64,000 nt of DNA from Apodemus sylvaticus (lineage: Eukaryota > Chordata > Mammalia > Rodentia > Muridae), in NCBI RefSeq assembly GCF_947179515.1, contig NC_067495.1, positions 141,063,702 to 141,127,701 of the forward strand. Direction: 5' to 3'. A program made the position numbers and the translations under genes. Positions 21,531 through 32,580 of this stretch are shown here, in pieces; the stretch's first letter is position 1, and each line of letters starts with the position of its first letter. The notes below the pieces were generated by a model. It was not told the origin of the DNA and did no database searches. It saw only the letters and a program-made list of their open reading frames with translations.

Positions 21531-22193
21531 CAGGATAGCTAAAACTATTCTCAACAGTAAAAGAATTTCTGGGAGAACCAGTACCCTGAACTTCAAGCAG
21601 TACTACAGAGCAATAGTGTTAAAAACTGCATGGTATTGGTACAGTGACAGGCAGGTAGATCAATGGAATAGAATTGAAGACCCAGAAATGAACCCACAGC
21701 CATATAGTCACTTGACTTTTGACAAAGGAGCTAAAACCATCCAATGGTAAAAAGATAGCCTTTTCAACAAATGTTGATAGTTCAAATGGAGGTCAGTATG
21801 CAGAAGAATGCAAATTAAGCCATTCTTATCTCTTTGTATTATGCACAACTCCATGTGGATCAAGGACCTCTACATAAAACCTGACACATTGAAACTAATA
21901 GAAAAGAAACTGGGGAAGAACATTGAGCACAGGGCCACAGGGGAATTTCCTGAACAGAACACCAATAGCTTATGCTCCAAGATCAAGAATTGTCAAATGG
22001 AACCACATAAAATTACAAAATTTCTGTAAGGCAAAGAACACTGTCAATTGGACAAAACAGCAACCAACAAATTGGGAAAAGATCTTCACCAACCCTATAT
22101 CCGCCAGAGGGCTAATATCCAATATATACAAAGAACTCAAGACGTTAGACTCCACAGAGCTAAATAACCCTATTTGGAAATGGGGTACAGAGC

Positions 22194-22594
22194 TGTCTTA
22201 GTCGGGGTTTCTATTCCTGCACAAACATCATGACCAAGAAGTAAGTTGGAGAGGAAAGGGTTTATTCAGCTTATACTTCTGCATTGCTGTTCATCACAAA
22301 AGGAAGTCAGGACTGGAACTCAAGCAGTTTATGAAGCAGGAACTGATGCAGAGGCCATGGAGAGAGATGTTCCTTACTGGCTTGCTTCTCCTGGCTTGCT
22401 CAGCCTGCTCTCTTATAGATCCCAAGAACACCAGCCCAAAGGTGGAACCACCCACAAGGGGCCCTCCCCACTTGATCACTAATTGAGAAAATGCCCCACA
22501 GCTGGATCTCATGGAGGCACTTCCCCAACTGAAGCTCCTTTCTCTGTGATAACTCAAGCCTGTTTCAAGTTAACACACAAAACCAGCCAGTACA
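22194..22594 (-). repeat. MaLR 3' LTR (relative to minus-strand sense)
   Basis: It has TG...CA ends, a sense GAATAAACCC polyadenylation signal (complement near 22260) and a CTATAAGAGAG TATA-like box (complement near 22410). MT LTRs are known to act as promoters in mouse oocytes; nothing here shows whether this copy does. Confidence 0.88.
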
Positions 22595-23764
22595 ATTGAC
22601 CCCTTGTCAACTTGACACACAAACACATCACTATTAAGCCTCAACCCTTACTTTCTTATTCATCCCCAAGATCTAAATTACTTTAAAAGTCCCACACTCT
22701 TTACATATTAAAAGTTTAATCACTTTAAAATGTCCAATATCTTTAAATTTCAAAGTATTTTAAAAATTCAAAGTCTCTTAACTGTTGGCTCCACTAAAAT
22801 AAGTTGTTCCTTTAAGAGGGAAACATATCAGGGCACAGTCACAACCAAAAGTAAAACTCAAACTCCAGTGGTTCAATGTCTGGGATCCTACTCATGATCT
22901 TCTGGGCTCCTCCAAGTGCATGGGTCACTTCTCCAGCTCTGTCCTTTGTAGCACACAGCTCGTCTTCTAGGCTCCAGCTGCCTGTACTTCACTGCTGCTG
23001 CTGTTCTTGGTGGTCATTTCATGGTACTGGCGTCTCCAAAACACTGCTATGTTCCACTGTAATTAGGCTTCACCAATAGCCTCTCATAAGGTCTCTTCAT
23101 GGTATCAAGTCTCTGCTCCTATGCATGACCCCTTCAAGTCCTGGGCCATCAATTGCAACTGAGGTTGCACCTTCACCAATGGCCTTCCATGGCCTCTCAC
23201 TGTGCCAAGAGCTTCAGCTGCTCTTCATGACCACTTCATGCCTTCAAAACCAGAACCATCTGGGTGACTTTTACACAGTACCAAGTCCAGCCACAGCACA
23301 AAATACAACTGTGGCTATCTTTGGAACACAGCCTCTGTGCTCTCAGAAAACACTTCCCAGAAGATTTCACCTCAGTGGCGCTTGTCTCTTCTTACTCACT
23401 GCTAACTTCTTAGCTCCAGCTAACCAGCATCAATACTCCCAGTAACACAAAGGTTTGCTTTAGTGGTTCTGGTATCTTTTTAATCACAGCTGATTCTTCA
23501 GCCCCAGCTAACCAAAACCACAGGATCTTCACAATCAAAACATGGCCCCTTTAAGAGTCTTTAATCTTCCCTCTGAAATTTCACAAGCCAAGCCTCCATT
23601 TTCTGCAATGTTCTCAACATTATCTTCCAAGCTCCTACAGAACATTCCACAGAGCTCTTAACACTGAATGGATAATCTAGCACAAAGTTCCAAAGTCCTT
23701 CCACAGTCCTCCCCAAAACATGGTCAGGTGGTCACAGGAATACCCCACTACACTGGTACCAATT
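22595..23764 (-). other. MaLR internal region, non-coding
   Basis: The internal sequence next to the 5' LTR starts (sense) AATTGGTACCAGTGTAG, the usual MaLR primer-site position. The remainder is gene-like in composition but has no retroviral domain. The longest open stretches (about 106 residues forward) are antisense and not supported. Confidence 0.8.
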
Positions 23765-24163
23765 TGTCTTAGTCGGGGTTTTTATTCCTGTACAAACATC
23801 ATGACCAAGAAGCAAGTTGGGGAGGAAAGGGTTTATTCAGCTTACACTTCTGCATTGCTGTTCATCACAAAAGGAAGTCAGGACTGTAACTCAAGCAGGT
23901 TAGGAAGCAGGAGCTGATGTAGAGGCCATGGAAAGATGATCCTTACTGGCTTGCTTCTCCTGGCTTGCTCAGCCTGCTCTCTTATAGATTCCCAAGAACA
24001 CCAGCCCAAAGGTGGTACCACACACAAGGGGACCTCCCCCTTGATCACTAATTGAGAAAATATCCCACAGCTGGATCTCATGGAGGCACTTCCCCAACTG
24101 AAAGTCCTTTCACTATGATAACTCCAGCCTGTGTCAAGTTGACACACAAAACCAGCCAGTACA
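23765..24163 (-). repeat. MaLR 5' LTR (relative to minus-strand sense)
   Basis: It is the second copy of the LTR, aligned end to end with 22194-22594 apart from about 28 differences and small indels. It would drive transcription leftwards. Confidence 0.88.
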
Positions 24164-25005
24164 AGAGCTAAACAAAGAATTTTCACCTGAAGAATTTCGA
24201 ATGGCTGAGAGGCACCTTAAGAAATGTTTAACATCATTAGTCATTAGGGAAATGCAAATCAAAACAACGCTGAGATTTCAAGTCACACCAGTCAGAATGG
24301 CTAAGATTAAAAACTCAGGAGACAGCAGGTATTGTTGGGGATGTGAAGAAAGAGGAACACTCCTCCACTGCTGGTGGGATTCCAAGCTGGTACAGCCACT
24401 CTGGAAATCAGTCTGGCAGTTCCTGGGCATGACACTTCCAGAGGACCCTGTTATACCACTCCTGGACACATATCCAGAGGATTCGCTGGCATGCAATAAG
24501 GACACATGCTCTACTATGTCCATTTTTTATAATAGCCAGAAGCCAGAACGAACCCAGATGCCCATTAATGGAGGAATGGATACAGAACATGTGGTATATA
24601 TACACAATGGAGTACTACTCAGCAATTAAAGCCAATGAATTCATGAAATTCTTAGACAAGTGGTTGGAACTGGAAAATATCATCCCAAGTGAGGTAACCC
24701 AAACACAAAAGAATATACATGGAATGCAGTCACTGATAAATGAATATTAGCCCAGAAGCTCTGAATACCCAAGACACAATTCACATATCAAATGATTTCC
24801 AAGAAGAAGGAAGAAGAGGGCCTTGGTCCTGGAAATTCTTGATGCAGCAATGTATCAATGTACCCGGACAGAGAAGTGGGAGGGGTTGATTTGGGAATGG
24901 GCAGTGTGATGCAGGCTTATGGGACTTATGGGGAGGGGGGAACACAGAAAGGGGAAATCATTTGGAATCTAAAGAAAGAATATGTAAAATAAAAAAAGAT
25001 AAAAA

Positions 25006-26747
25006 AGAAAATGTAATATACAAATGTACATGTACACAGATAGACATTTACTTATGCACTTAATTGTAATGTTCTTTTCAATATTAGTCCTACTTTATAT
25101 TTGCAACAATTTCATCTTTTTAAATAATTGTTACATTAATTATTCATAACATCTAATCTATTCATATTATTTGATAAGGAATGAATGTCGCTATAAACTT
25201 TTCTGCCTCCGTATGATCTAATAACAGATATCCAGCAGGAAAGTACTGATATAATTTGCAAGAATTAATATGAGTGGCTACTATTCATTTTGACATTTCT
25301 TTATGTATTTAATTATTTATTGACTGAAATATTAATGACAACTTTTTCATTTTATTTACCTTTTTAGTATATTTTATTGGCTCTGGTTTGAAGTATGCCC
25401 ATGAGACAATTTAGTCAAAATTGTAGTGACTGAAATTAATGACTGTCAATGAGATCTATGGAAATTCCTAATGTGATACTGAAAAAACTAAATCAACAAA
25501 GTACACTGACTGGCACTGAAAATGGAAAACACTGTCCAGTACTTGTGAGATACGGTGTATGCTTGTAGTAAAGGACACAAAATACAAGTATCAAAGACTT
25601 CGTTTTATTAAATTGAGGTCTGTTTTAGATACTGACTTTAAATTTTTCAATAGAAGCTTAAATAGACAATTATGAAGAAATTTTCACACATGAGTGAAAT
25701 GAAAATAACTTATTGTTATTAAGGTAATTATTTCCTGTTTCAGAATTATCTATGGTTCACACATTTGTAAAGTTTCACAACTTTTCTCAAACGTCTTTCA
25801 ATTGAGTATTTCTTTGTAACTACATCTTAGTGAAAAACCTAATGTCTTAGTTTAAACTATTAAACAAAGAACTGTAGATTATTCACTTATGAAAGTGAAT
25901 CTATTTCTAATAAAACCAGAACCCCAAACCACAAAATCATGGTCACTGCATGTCAGTATTCTAGCAGTAGTTCTAGTTTAGGTTGTAAACTACTGGCTAC
26001 TGTGTCTCCACATGGGAGAAAATGAGTGAGCATTTTATGATCCCTATTATAAGAGAATTAATATTATCATAATGGTCTGTATCTCAGGATATAATCAGAT
26101 TTGGAGAGGAAAAAATCCTAAAAGTACTAAGAATTTCAAGTACATAGTGTTAACATATTTTTGTTCTCTCAAAAGTCAAATGCATGAATAAAGTCAAGCA
26201 TCAGTTTGACAAAGTCAGAATTCTTCAGAAGATTTAAATGAGCTAATATAAAAGATGATTGCATAGTTCTGAATGCCTGTTTTATACTAAATACACCCAG
26301 GTCTATCTTTGTCTTTTTCCTTTCCTCTTTTTGTTAGCAATGATTAGTTTGTGAAAGCACAATGTCTAATTTTTAAGGTTGTAAGTATCTTAACAGAACT
26401 TCAGCTATGGAATTTACATTTTGAAAAATCACCAAATTTGTTAGTGAAATTTCATAATACTAGCATATGGAAATTTGGTGACACTTTTGAATTAAGACTC
26501 TTCTCTTTCCAGAGTTTACTATGCATATATCCGCCCAGAGTTTATTTAACTCTTCCTTCCTACATGCAATGAGTTGAAACCCTAAATATGAAAATACTAT
26601 TGTTCATGCGAGAAAATTAAGAAATAAAGATTCAGCATCATGTAATGATTTTCCTAAATCAAAAAAAAATGAAAGATGCTTCATCTTTCCACAATGGTCA
26701 ATACTGAAAGAGTAGAGCACAAATAATATATAGATAAACAAATCTAT
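25006..26747. other. Unassigned AT-rich stretch
   Basis: I found no repeat of the families common in this window and no supported gene. The longest open frame is about 73 residues. This is probably unique intergenic DNA or very old repeat. Confidence 0.5.
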
Positions 26748-26762
26748 AAGAAATGTTTTTCA

Positions 26763-26936
26763 GCCAGGCAGTAGTGGCGCACACCTGTAATCCTAGCACT
26801 CTGGGAGGCAGAGGCAGGCAGATTTCTGAGTTCGAGGCCAGCCTGGTCTACAGAGTGAGTTCCAGGACAGCCAAGGCTATACAGAGAAACCCTGTCTCAA
26901 AAAAACCAAATTGAAAAAACCAAAAAGAGAAAAAAA
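26763..26936 (+). mobile_element. B1 SINE
   Basis: It has a complete B1 body (ccaggcagtagtggcgcac to accctgtctc) and an A-rich tail. The 15-base target duplication aagaaatgtttttca is perfect (26748-26762 and 26937-26951). Confidence 0.96.
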
Positions 26937-26951
26937 AAGAAATGTTTTTCA

Positions 26952-27284
26952 CTGGGGAATTAATTCACTATACTTTTCACATAATTGTCTACACTATTTA
27001 ACATAGTTTTCATCACTGGTTAAAATTATCATTTAGAGATCTATGATTTTCAAAAATCTACTGAAAGAAGCAAATTCATATGACATAAATTATATTGAGG
27101 GTACAGTAATATATTTTCTTCCTTTACATAATAGAGACATTCTATCTCATGTACTGTATTGAAGTGATAATCTGTGAGATAAAACTCTCATTATAAATGC
27201 TATATGTATCTTAGGCCAAAGCCTACAATATTAACCTTAGCATGGTTCCATTTTTTTCTTTTCTTTTACCTGTTTTTGAAAATA
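26952..27284. other. Unassigned AT-rich stretch
   Basis: Nothing recognisable between the B1 and the next L1 tail. Confidence 0.5.
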
Positions 27285-28457
27285 GATTCTTACTACTCAG
27301 CTATTAAAATCAAGAACATCATGAAAATTTCAGGCAAATGGGTGGAACTAGAAAATATCATCCTGAATGAGGTAGCCCAGACCCAAAAGGATATATCTGG
27401 CATGTACTCACTGATGAGTGGATATTAGTCAAAAAGTTCAGAGTACCCACAATACAACTCATAGACCACATGAAACTGAACAGGAATGAAGCCCCAAGCA
27501 TGGATGCTTCAATCTCATTTAGAAGTGGGGACAAAATAATCAGAGTGAAGGAAAGACCGTGGTTGGAGAGGAAAGGGGGATAGAAAAAAGGGGGACAGAA
27601 TCAAGTATGGAGGAGACAGGAGAGAAGCTCAGAGGATCAGGAGAATGAATAAAAATATGCAGCAGTATGGCATAGAGGACAAGAGGACCTCCTAGAAAGT
27701 CCCAAACTCCAGTGATATAAGAAGCTCCCTGGACCCAATCGGGATGACTTTAGCTGAAATTTCCAACATTAAAATGATGGAACCTAAAGAGACCCCTTCC
27801 AGTAGATAGACAGGGCCCTCAGTGGACCACTGTGGACATCAAGGTATCTCAAAACTTTTGACTGAGAATTGTTCCTGTCTAAAGGACATGCATGGACAAA
27901 AATGGAACAGAGACTGAAGGGAAGGCCATCCAGAGACTGCCCCAACTTGGGATTCATTCCATGCTCAGGCACCAAACCCTGGCACTATCTATTGCTGATG
28001 CCATGTTTTGCTTGTAAAGATGAACCTTGTATTGCTGTCCACTGAAGGTTCTACTAGCACCTGAAAGATAGATACAGGTACAGCCAGCCATTGGAATGAA
28101 ATCAGGGACCCCTATGAAAGAGTTAAATGAAGGACTGAAGGTGCTGAAGGGGAAAAACAGTATAAGCTAACTGGACCCCTCAGAATTCCCAGGGACTAAG
28201 TCTCCAACCAAAGAACATACATGAACTGGTCAGTGGCCTTGGGCACATATGTAGTGGAAGACTGCCTTGTCTGTCCTTAGTGAGGGACAGATTAGGGATG
28301 TGCCTAATCCTGTATAGACTTTATGTCCCAAGGAAGGGGATTGATGGGGTGAAGTGGGAGTGTGTGAGTGGCAGGGGGAGCAACTTCTTAGAGGTGAAAT
28401 AGAGAGGGATAGGATGAGGGAATGGATCTTGTAAATAAATAAAATAATTAATAAAAT
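27285..28457 (+). mobile_element. 5'-truncated old L1: ORF2 tail and long 3' UTR
   Basis: It begins in the YYSAI codons of ORF2 (27287) and reaches the stop after LMSGY at 27428. It then carries about 1 kb of old-type 3' UTR and ends in aataaataaaataattaata. The 3' UTR is the same type as that of the L1 at 826-8512 and serves as a guide to where the provirus split that one. Confidence 0.82.
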
Positions 28458-28823
28458 GTTTAAAACAAGAAAGGAAGAAAATGAATTCTTTTCTCATACA
28501 ATGTATCCAGACTGTAGTTTCTCCTTCCTCCACTTCTCTCAGTTTCTCCCCATTTACCTTCCCTTCTGTATCTACAACTTTTCTGTTTCCCATCAGAAAA
28601 GAACAGGCTTTTTAGAGATAATAACCAAACCTGACTAAATAAAATATAATATAATGAAGCAACATTGTATATTTGTACTATATTGAAAAATATAAGTATG
28701 CGTTTATACTACTATATATAATTTTGGCATGTCTACCTAACAGGAGGAAGGGAGTATCAAGAGCAAAAACAAGAGACAAAGACACTCAATCTCACAGTCA
28801 GGAGTCCCATAAAAATACTAAGC

Positions 28824-28824
<1 letters not shown>
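28458..28824. other. Unassigned stretch before a microsatellite
   Basis: No gene or repeat recognised; short open frames only. Confidence 0.5.

Positions 28825-28861
<37 letters not shown>
28825..28861. repeat. (AC)n microsatellite
   Basis: An uninterrupted AC run of about 18 units. Confidence 0.95.
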
Positions 28862-28864
<3 letters not shown>

Positions 28865-28897
28865 TAGACAGGGTGCAGGGAGGGGGAAGAGAAAGAG

Positions 28898-29644
28898 AGA
28901 TTTAGTGTGTCTGGTTCCATGTTGAAGGTTTTGATCCACATGGACTTGTGTTTTATGCAAGGTGATAGATATAGGTATATTTGCATTCTTCCACATGCAA
29001 GCGTCCAGTTAGACCAGCACATTTTTCAAAGATGCTTTCATTTTTCTCTTGTACGGTTTTAGCTTCTTTGTCAAATATCAAATGTCCATGTGGTAATCCT
29101 AACAGAGTGAGAAGGGGCTCTTTCTGATACCTTTGCCTGCTTCTTTGAATTTTGTCCTTCTACTGGGTTGTGTAGTCCAGTCTTAACATAAGGAGAGGTG
29201 CCCATTCCTTTGCATCTCAATCTGCTGTTTGCTTTATAACCCAGGGAGCCATGCCCATTCTGAAAGGATATGGAAGAGAAGTGGAGGGAAAGGGAAAGGA
29301 TGTAGGAGATGGAGCAGGTATAGAAAGTAGAGAGGGAAGAGAAACAAGATTAGATGCAAAATATGTAAGGATAAATTAATGAAATATAAATACACAAAAA
29401 AGAACTGTGTTAGAATTTTGATAAGAAATGCATTGAGTCTATAGATTGCTTTTGATAAGATGGAGATTTTTACTATGTTAGTTCTACTGATTCATGCACA
29501 TTTCTCATCTTTCTATCTTTTATATCTAATTCAGCTTCTTTCTGCAAAATCTTGAAGTTTTGTCATACATGTCTCTTACTTGCTTGGTTAGAGTTACCCC
29601 AAGATATTTTATATTATTTAAAGCTATTATGAAAAGTGTTATAT
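28898..29644 (-). mobile_element. Old reverse L1 ORF2 pieces split by another L1 tail
   Basis: 28898-29098 and about 29400-29644 are degenerate reverse-strand ORF2. The first covers the region of tggttccatgttgaaggttt; the second covers a ttagagttaccccaagatat block. They are in the right relative order for one element but lack the intervening 200-odd bases. Confidence 0.7.
29099..29395 (+). mobile_element. Old L1 3' UTR end, forward strand
   Basis: The text (tctttctgatacctttgcct, tctactgggttgtgtagtcc, then a purine-rich tract and a weak A-rich end at about 29385) follows the terminal 300 bases of an old rodent L1 3' UTR. It interrupts the reverse L1 28898-29644. Confidence 0.62.
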
Positions 29645-30209
29645 CTTTTCCTTTCTACATTCTTTGTTTAATTTCCAAATTATTTCCCTTCCCTGGTTCC
29701 CATTTCCCCATAAGTCCCATAAGCCCTCTTCTCTCCCCCATTCCCCGATCAACCCCCTCCTACTTCTCTGTCCTGGTACTCCCCTACAGTGCTGGATCAA
29801 GCCTTTCAAGGACCAGGAACCTCTCCTTCCTTCTTCTTGGGAATGATTTGATATTGAGTTCTGTCTTGGGTACTCAGAGCTTCTGGGCTAATATCCACTT
29901 ATCAGTTATTGCATTCCATGTGTGTTCTTTTGTGATTGGGTTACCTCACTTAGGATGATATTTTCCAGTTCCAACCATTTGCCTAGGAATTTCATGAATT
30001 CATTGTTTTTAATTGCAGAGTAGTATTCCATTGTGTAAATATACCACATTTTCTGTATCCATTCCTCCACTGAGGGGTATCTGGGTTCTTTCCAGATTCT
30101 GGCTATTATAAATAGGGCTACTATGAACAGAGTGGAGCATGTGTCCTTATTGTATGCCAGGGAATCCTCTGGATATATGACCTGGACTGAAATAACAGGG
30201 TTCTCCTAG

Positions 30210-30401
30210 CGGGGCAGTGGTGGTGCACACCTTTAATCCCAGCACTCTGGGAGGCAGAGGCAGGCAGATTTCTGAGTTTGAGGCCAGCCTGGTCTACAGA
30301 GTGAGTTCCAGGACAGCCAGGGATACACAGAGAAACCCTGTCTCGAAAAACCAAAAAACAACCAACCAAACAAACAAACAAAAAAACAAAAACAAAAACA
30401 A
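30210..30401 (+). mobile_element. B1 SINE inside reverse L1
   Basis: It has a B1 body starting cggggcagtggtggtgcaca, ending accctgtctcg, and an (AAAC)n-rich tail. L1 text around it reads ggttctcc before and ggtcctcc after, an imperfect target duplication. Confidence 0.94.
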
Positions 30402-31120
30402 GGTCCTCCAAAAGTGTCATGCCCAGTTTTCTGAGGAACCACCAGACTGATTTCCAGAGTGGTTGTACCAGCTTGCAATCCCACCAGCAGTGGAGGAGTG
30501 TTCCTCTTTCTCCACTTCCTCGCCAACACCTACTGTCTCCTGAGTTTTTAATCTTAGCCATTCTGACTGTTGTGAGGTGTAATCTTAGCATTGTTTTGAT
30601 TTGCATTTCCCTAATGACTAATGATGTTGCACATTTCTTAAGGTGCTTCTCAACCATTCGGAATTCTTCAGGTGAAAATTCTTTGTTTATCTCTGTACCC
30701 CATTTTTAATAGGGTTATTTGGTTCTCTGGAGACTTTTTTTTTTTTTAGTTGTTGTTGTTGTTTTGGTTTTTTTATTATATATTTTGATTTTCTATATTC
30801 TTTGTTTACAATCCAAAAGATTTCCTCTTTCCCAGTTCCCACCTCCCCATATGTCCCATAAGTCCTCTTCTCTCTATCCATTCTCCTATCTTTCCCCCTC
30901 CCTTTTCTCTATCCTGGTACTCCCCTACAATGCTGGATCAAGCCTTTCCAGAATTAGGGCCCTCTTCTTCCTTCTTCATGGGAATCATTTGATATGCTAA
31001 TTGTATCTTCAGAATTCAGAGCTTCAGGGCTAATTAATATCCACTTATCAATGATTGCATTCCATGTGTATTCTTTTGTGATTGCATTACCTCGCTTAGG
31101 ATGATATTTTCCAGTTCCAT

Positions 31121-31594
31121 CTATTTGCTTAAAAAATTCATGAATTCATTGTTTTTAATTGCTGAATAGTACTCCATTGTGTATATATACCACATTTTCT
31201 GTATCCATTCCTCCATTGAGGGATATCTGGGTTCTTTCCAGCTTCTGGCTATTATAAATAAGTCTGCTATGAACTTAGTGGAGCATGTGTCCTTATTGCA
31301 TGCTGGGGAATCCTCTGGGTATATGCCCAGGAGAGGTATAGGAGGGTCCTCCGGAAGTGTCATGTCCAGTTTTCTTAGGAACCACCAGACTGATTTCCGT
31401 AGCGGTTGTACCATCTTACAATCCCACCAGCAGTGAAGGAGTGTTCCTCTTTTTCCACATACTCGCCAACAACTACTGTCTCCTGAGTTTTTAACCTTAG
31501 CCATTCTGATTGGTGTGTGGTGAAATCTCAGGGTTGTTTTGATTTGCATTTCCCTAATGGCTAATGAGCATTTCTTAAGGTGCTTCTGGGCCAT
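31121..31594 (-). pseudogene. L1 ORF2 C-terminal remnant
   Basis: A 157-residue open stretch with KHLKKCSLAIREMQIKTT, CWRVCGKRGTLLHCWWDC (a cysteine-rich block) and MWYIYTMEYYSAI marks the ORF2 C-terminal third of the inner reverse L1. The fold-back copy at 31861-32058 duplicates part of this segment (31249-31446). Confidence 0.85.
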
Positions 31595-31860
31595 CCAAAT
31601 TTCTTCAGGTGAAAATTCTTTGTTTAGGTCTGTACCCCATTTTAAATAGGGTTATTTGGTTCCCTGGGGTCTAACATCTTGAGTTCTTTTAATATATTGG
31701 ATATTAGCCCTCTATCGGATGTAGGGTTGGTGAAGATCTTTTCCCAATTTGTTGGTTGCCGTTTTATCCTTTTTACGGTGTCCTTTGCCTTACAGAAACT
31801 TTGTAATTTTATGAGATCCCATTTGTCAATTCTTTATCTTAGAGCATAAGCTATTGGTGT

Positions 31861-32058
31861 GAACACTCTTTCACTGCTGGTGGGATTGTAAGATGGTACA
31901 ACCACTATGGAAATCAGTCTGGTGGTTCCTAAGAAAACTGGACATGACACTTCTGGAGGACCCTGCTATACCTCTCCTGAGCGTATACCCAGAGGATTCC
32001 CTAGCATGCAATAAGGACACATGCTCCACTATGTTCATAGCAGACTTATTTATAATAG
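31861..32058 (+). repeat. 198-bp inverted copy of 31249-31446 (fold-back arm)
   Basis: Position by position it is the reverse complement of 31249-31446 with 9 mismatches and no gap by my count. It shares private variants such as gcagacttatttataatag and cctaagaaaactggacatg. It replaces about 5 bases of the reverse L1 between ggtgt and tcaggaac. A 414-base spacer separates the arms. Confidence 0.92.
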
Positions 32059-32283
32059 TTCAGGAACTTTTCCCCTGTGCCCATGTCCTCAAGGGTCTTC
32101 CCCAGTTTCTTTTCTATTAGTTTCAGTGTGACTGGTTTTATGTGGAGGTCCTTGATCCACTTGGAGTTGAGCTTAGTGCAAGGAGATAAGAATGGATCAA
32201 TTCGCATTCTCCTGCATGCTGACCTCCAGTTGAACCAACACCATTTGTTGAAAAGGCTATCTTTTTTTCCACTGGATGTTTTC

Positions 32284-32580
32284 TGTTGGGAACCAGAGAG
32301 CTTGGCTCAATGCCCCCAGCTGAGGTGTTTGCTCAGTTTTCTTGAGAGCAAAACATCCCATGTCTTAGCTTGATTCCTGCCTTCCTGCCTGGTGTGGTAC
32401 AGACTTCCCAGGTGCCTGACCTATGACTATACTTGTTTTCTCCTGTTCCTTCCCTGGCCTCTAGTATATATATATTGCTGGTCTTGGCGTTATCCTTGCA
32501 GAATGACCTGTGTCTGTGTTTTTGTTAATCCCCCAGGCCTATGCCTGATACTCGGTACTGTGTCAGAGCAGGCGCTGTCA
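32284..32580 (+). mobile_element. Solo LTR of a class II (ERVK-type) element
   Basis: A 297-base block starts TGTTGGGAACC, ends GCGCTGTCA and interrupts L1 text. It is flanked by a perfect 6-bp duplication gttttc (32278-32283 and 32581-32586). The TG...CA ends, the TGTTGGGA start and the 6-bp duplication are typical of class II ERVs. A tatatatat stretch near 32465 could be the TATA region. Internal sequence has been lost, presumably by LTR-LTR recombination. Confidence 0.83.

Larger units (their letters stand above)
22194..24163 (-). mobile_element. MT-family MaLR (ERVL-MaLR) element with two LTRs
   Basis: Two direct repeats of about 400 bp (22194-22594 and 23765-24163) flank about 1.17 kb of non-coding internal sequence. 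In minus-strand sense each LTR begins TGTACTGGCTGGTTTTGTG and ends CTAAGACA, as in mouse MT (MTA) LTRs. The flanks have a perfect 5-bp duplication agagc (22189-22193 and 24164-24168), the size expected for the ERVL/MaLR class. It lies inside L1 ORF2, whose text is uninterrupted once the element is removed. The internal part has no coding capacity, as usual for MaLRs. The two LTRs differ by roughly 7 per cent by eye. Confidence 0.9.
16318..25005 (+). mobile_element. Composite host L1, forward strand, interrupted three times
   Basis: L1 text is collinear across the segments 16318-18511, 21531-22193 and 24164-25005. It goes from the endonuclease part of ORF2, through RT, to the 3' UTR and A-rich tail. 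The gaps hold a twin-primed L1 (18512-21530) and an MT-type MaLR element (22194-24163). A microsatellite at 16379-16491 also sits within the endonuclease codons. The 5' end is truncated at about 16318. Confidence 0.88.

Noticed and set aside
23125..23445. 106-residue open frame, forward, in the MaLR interior
   Set aside because: Antisense to a non-coding MaLR internal region; no retroviral motif.
31859..32060. Separate forward L1 insertion
   Set aside because: No tail, no duplicated target, and its sequence is a close copy of 31249-31446 of the same element; treated as a fold-back.
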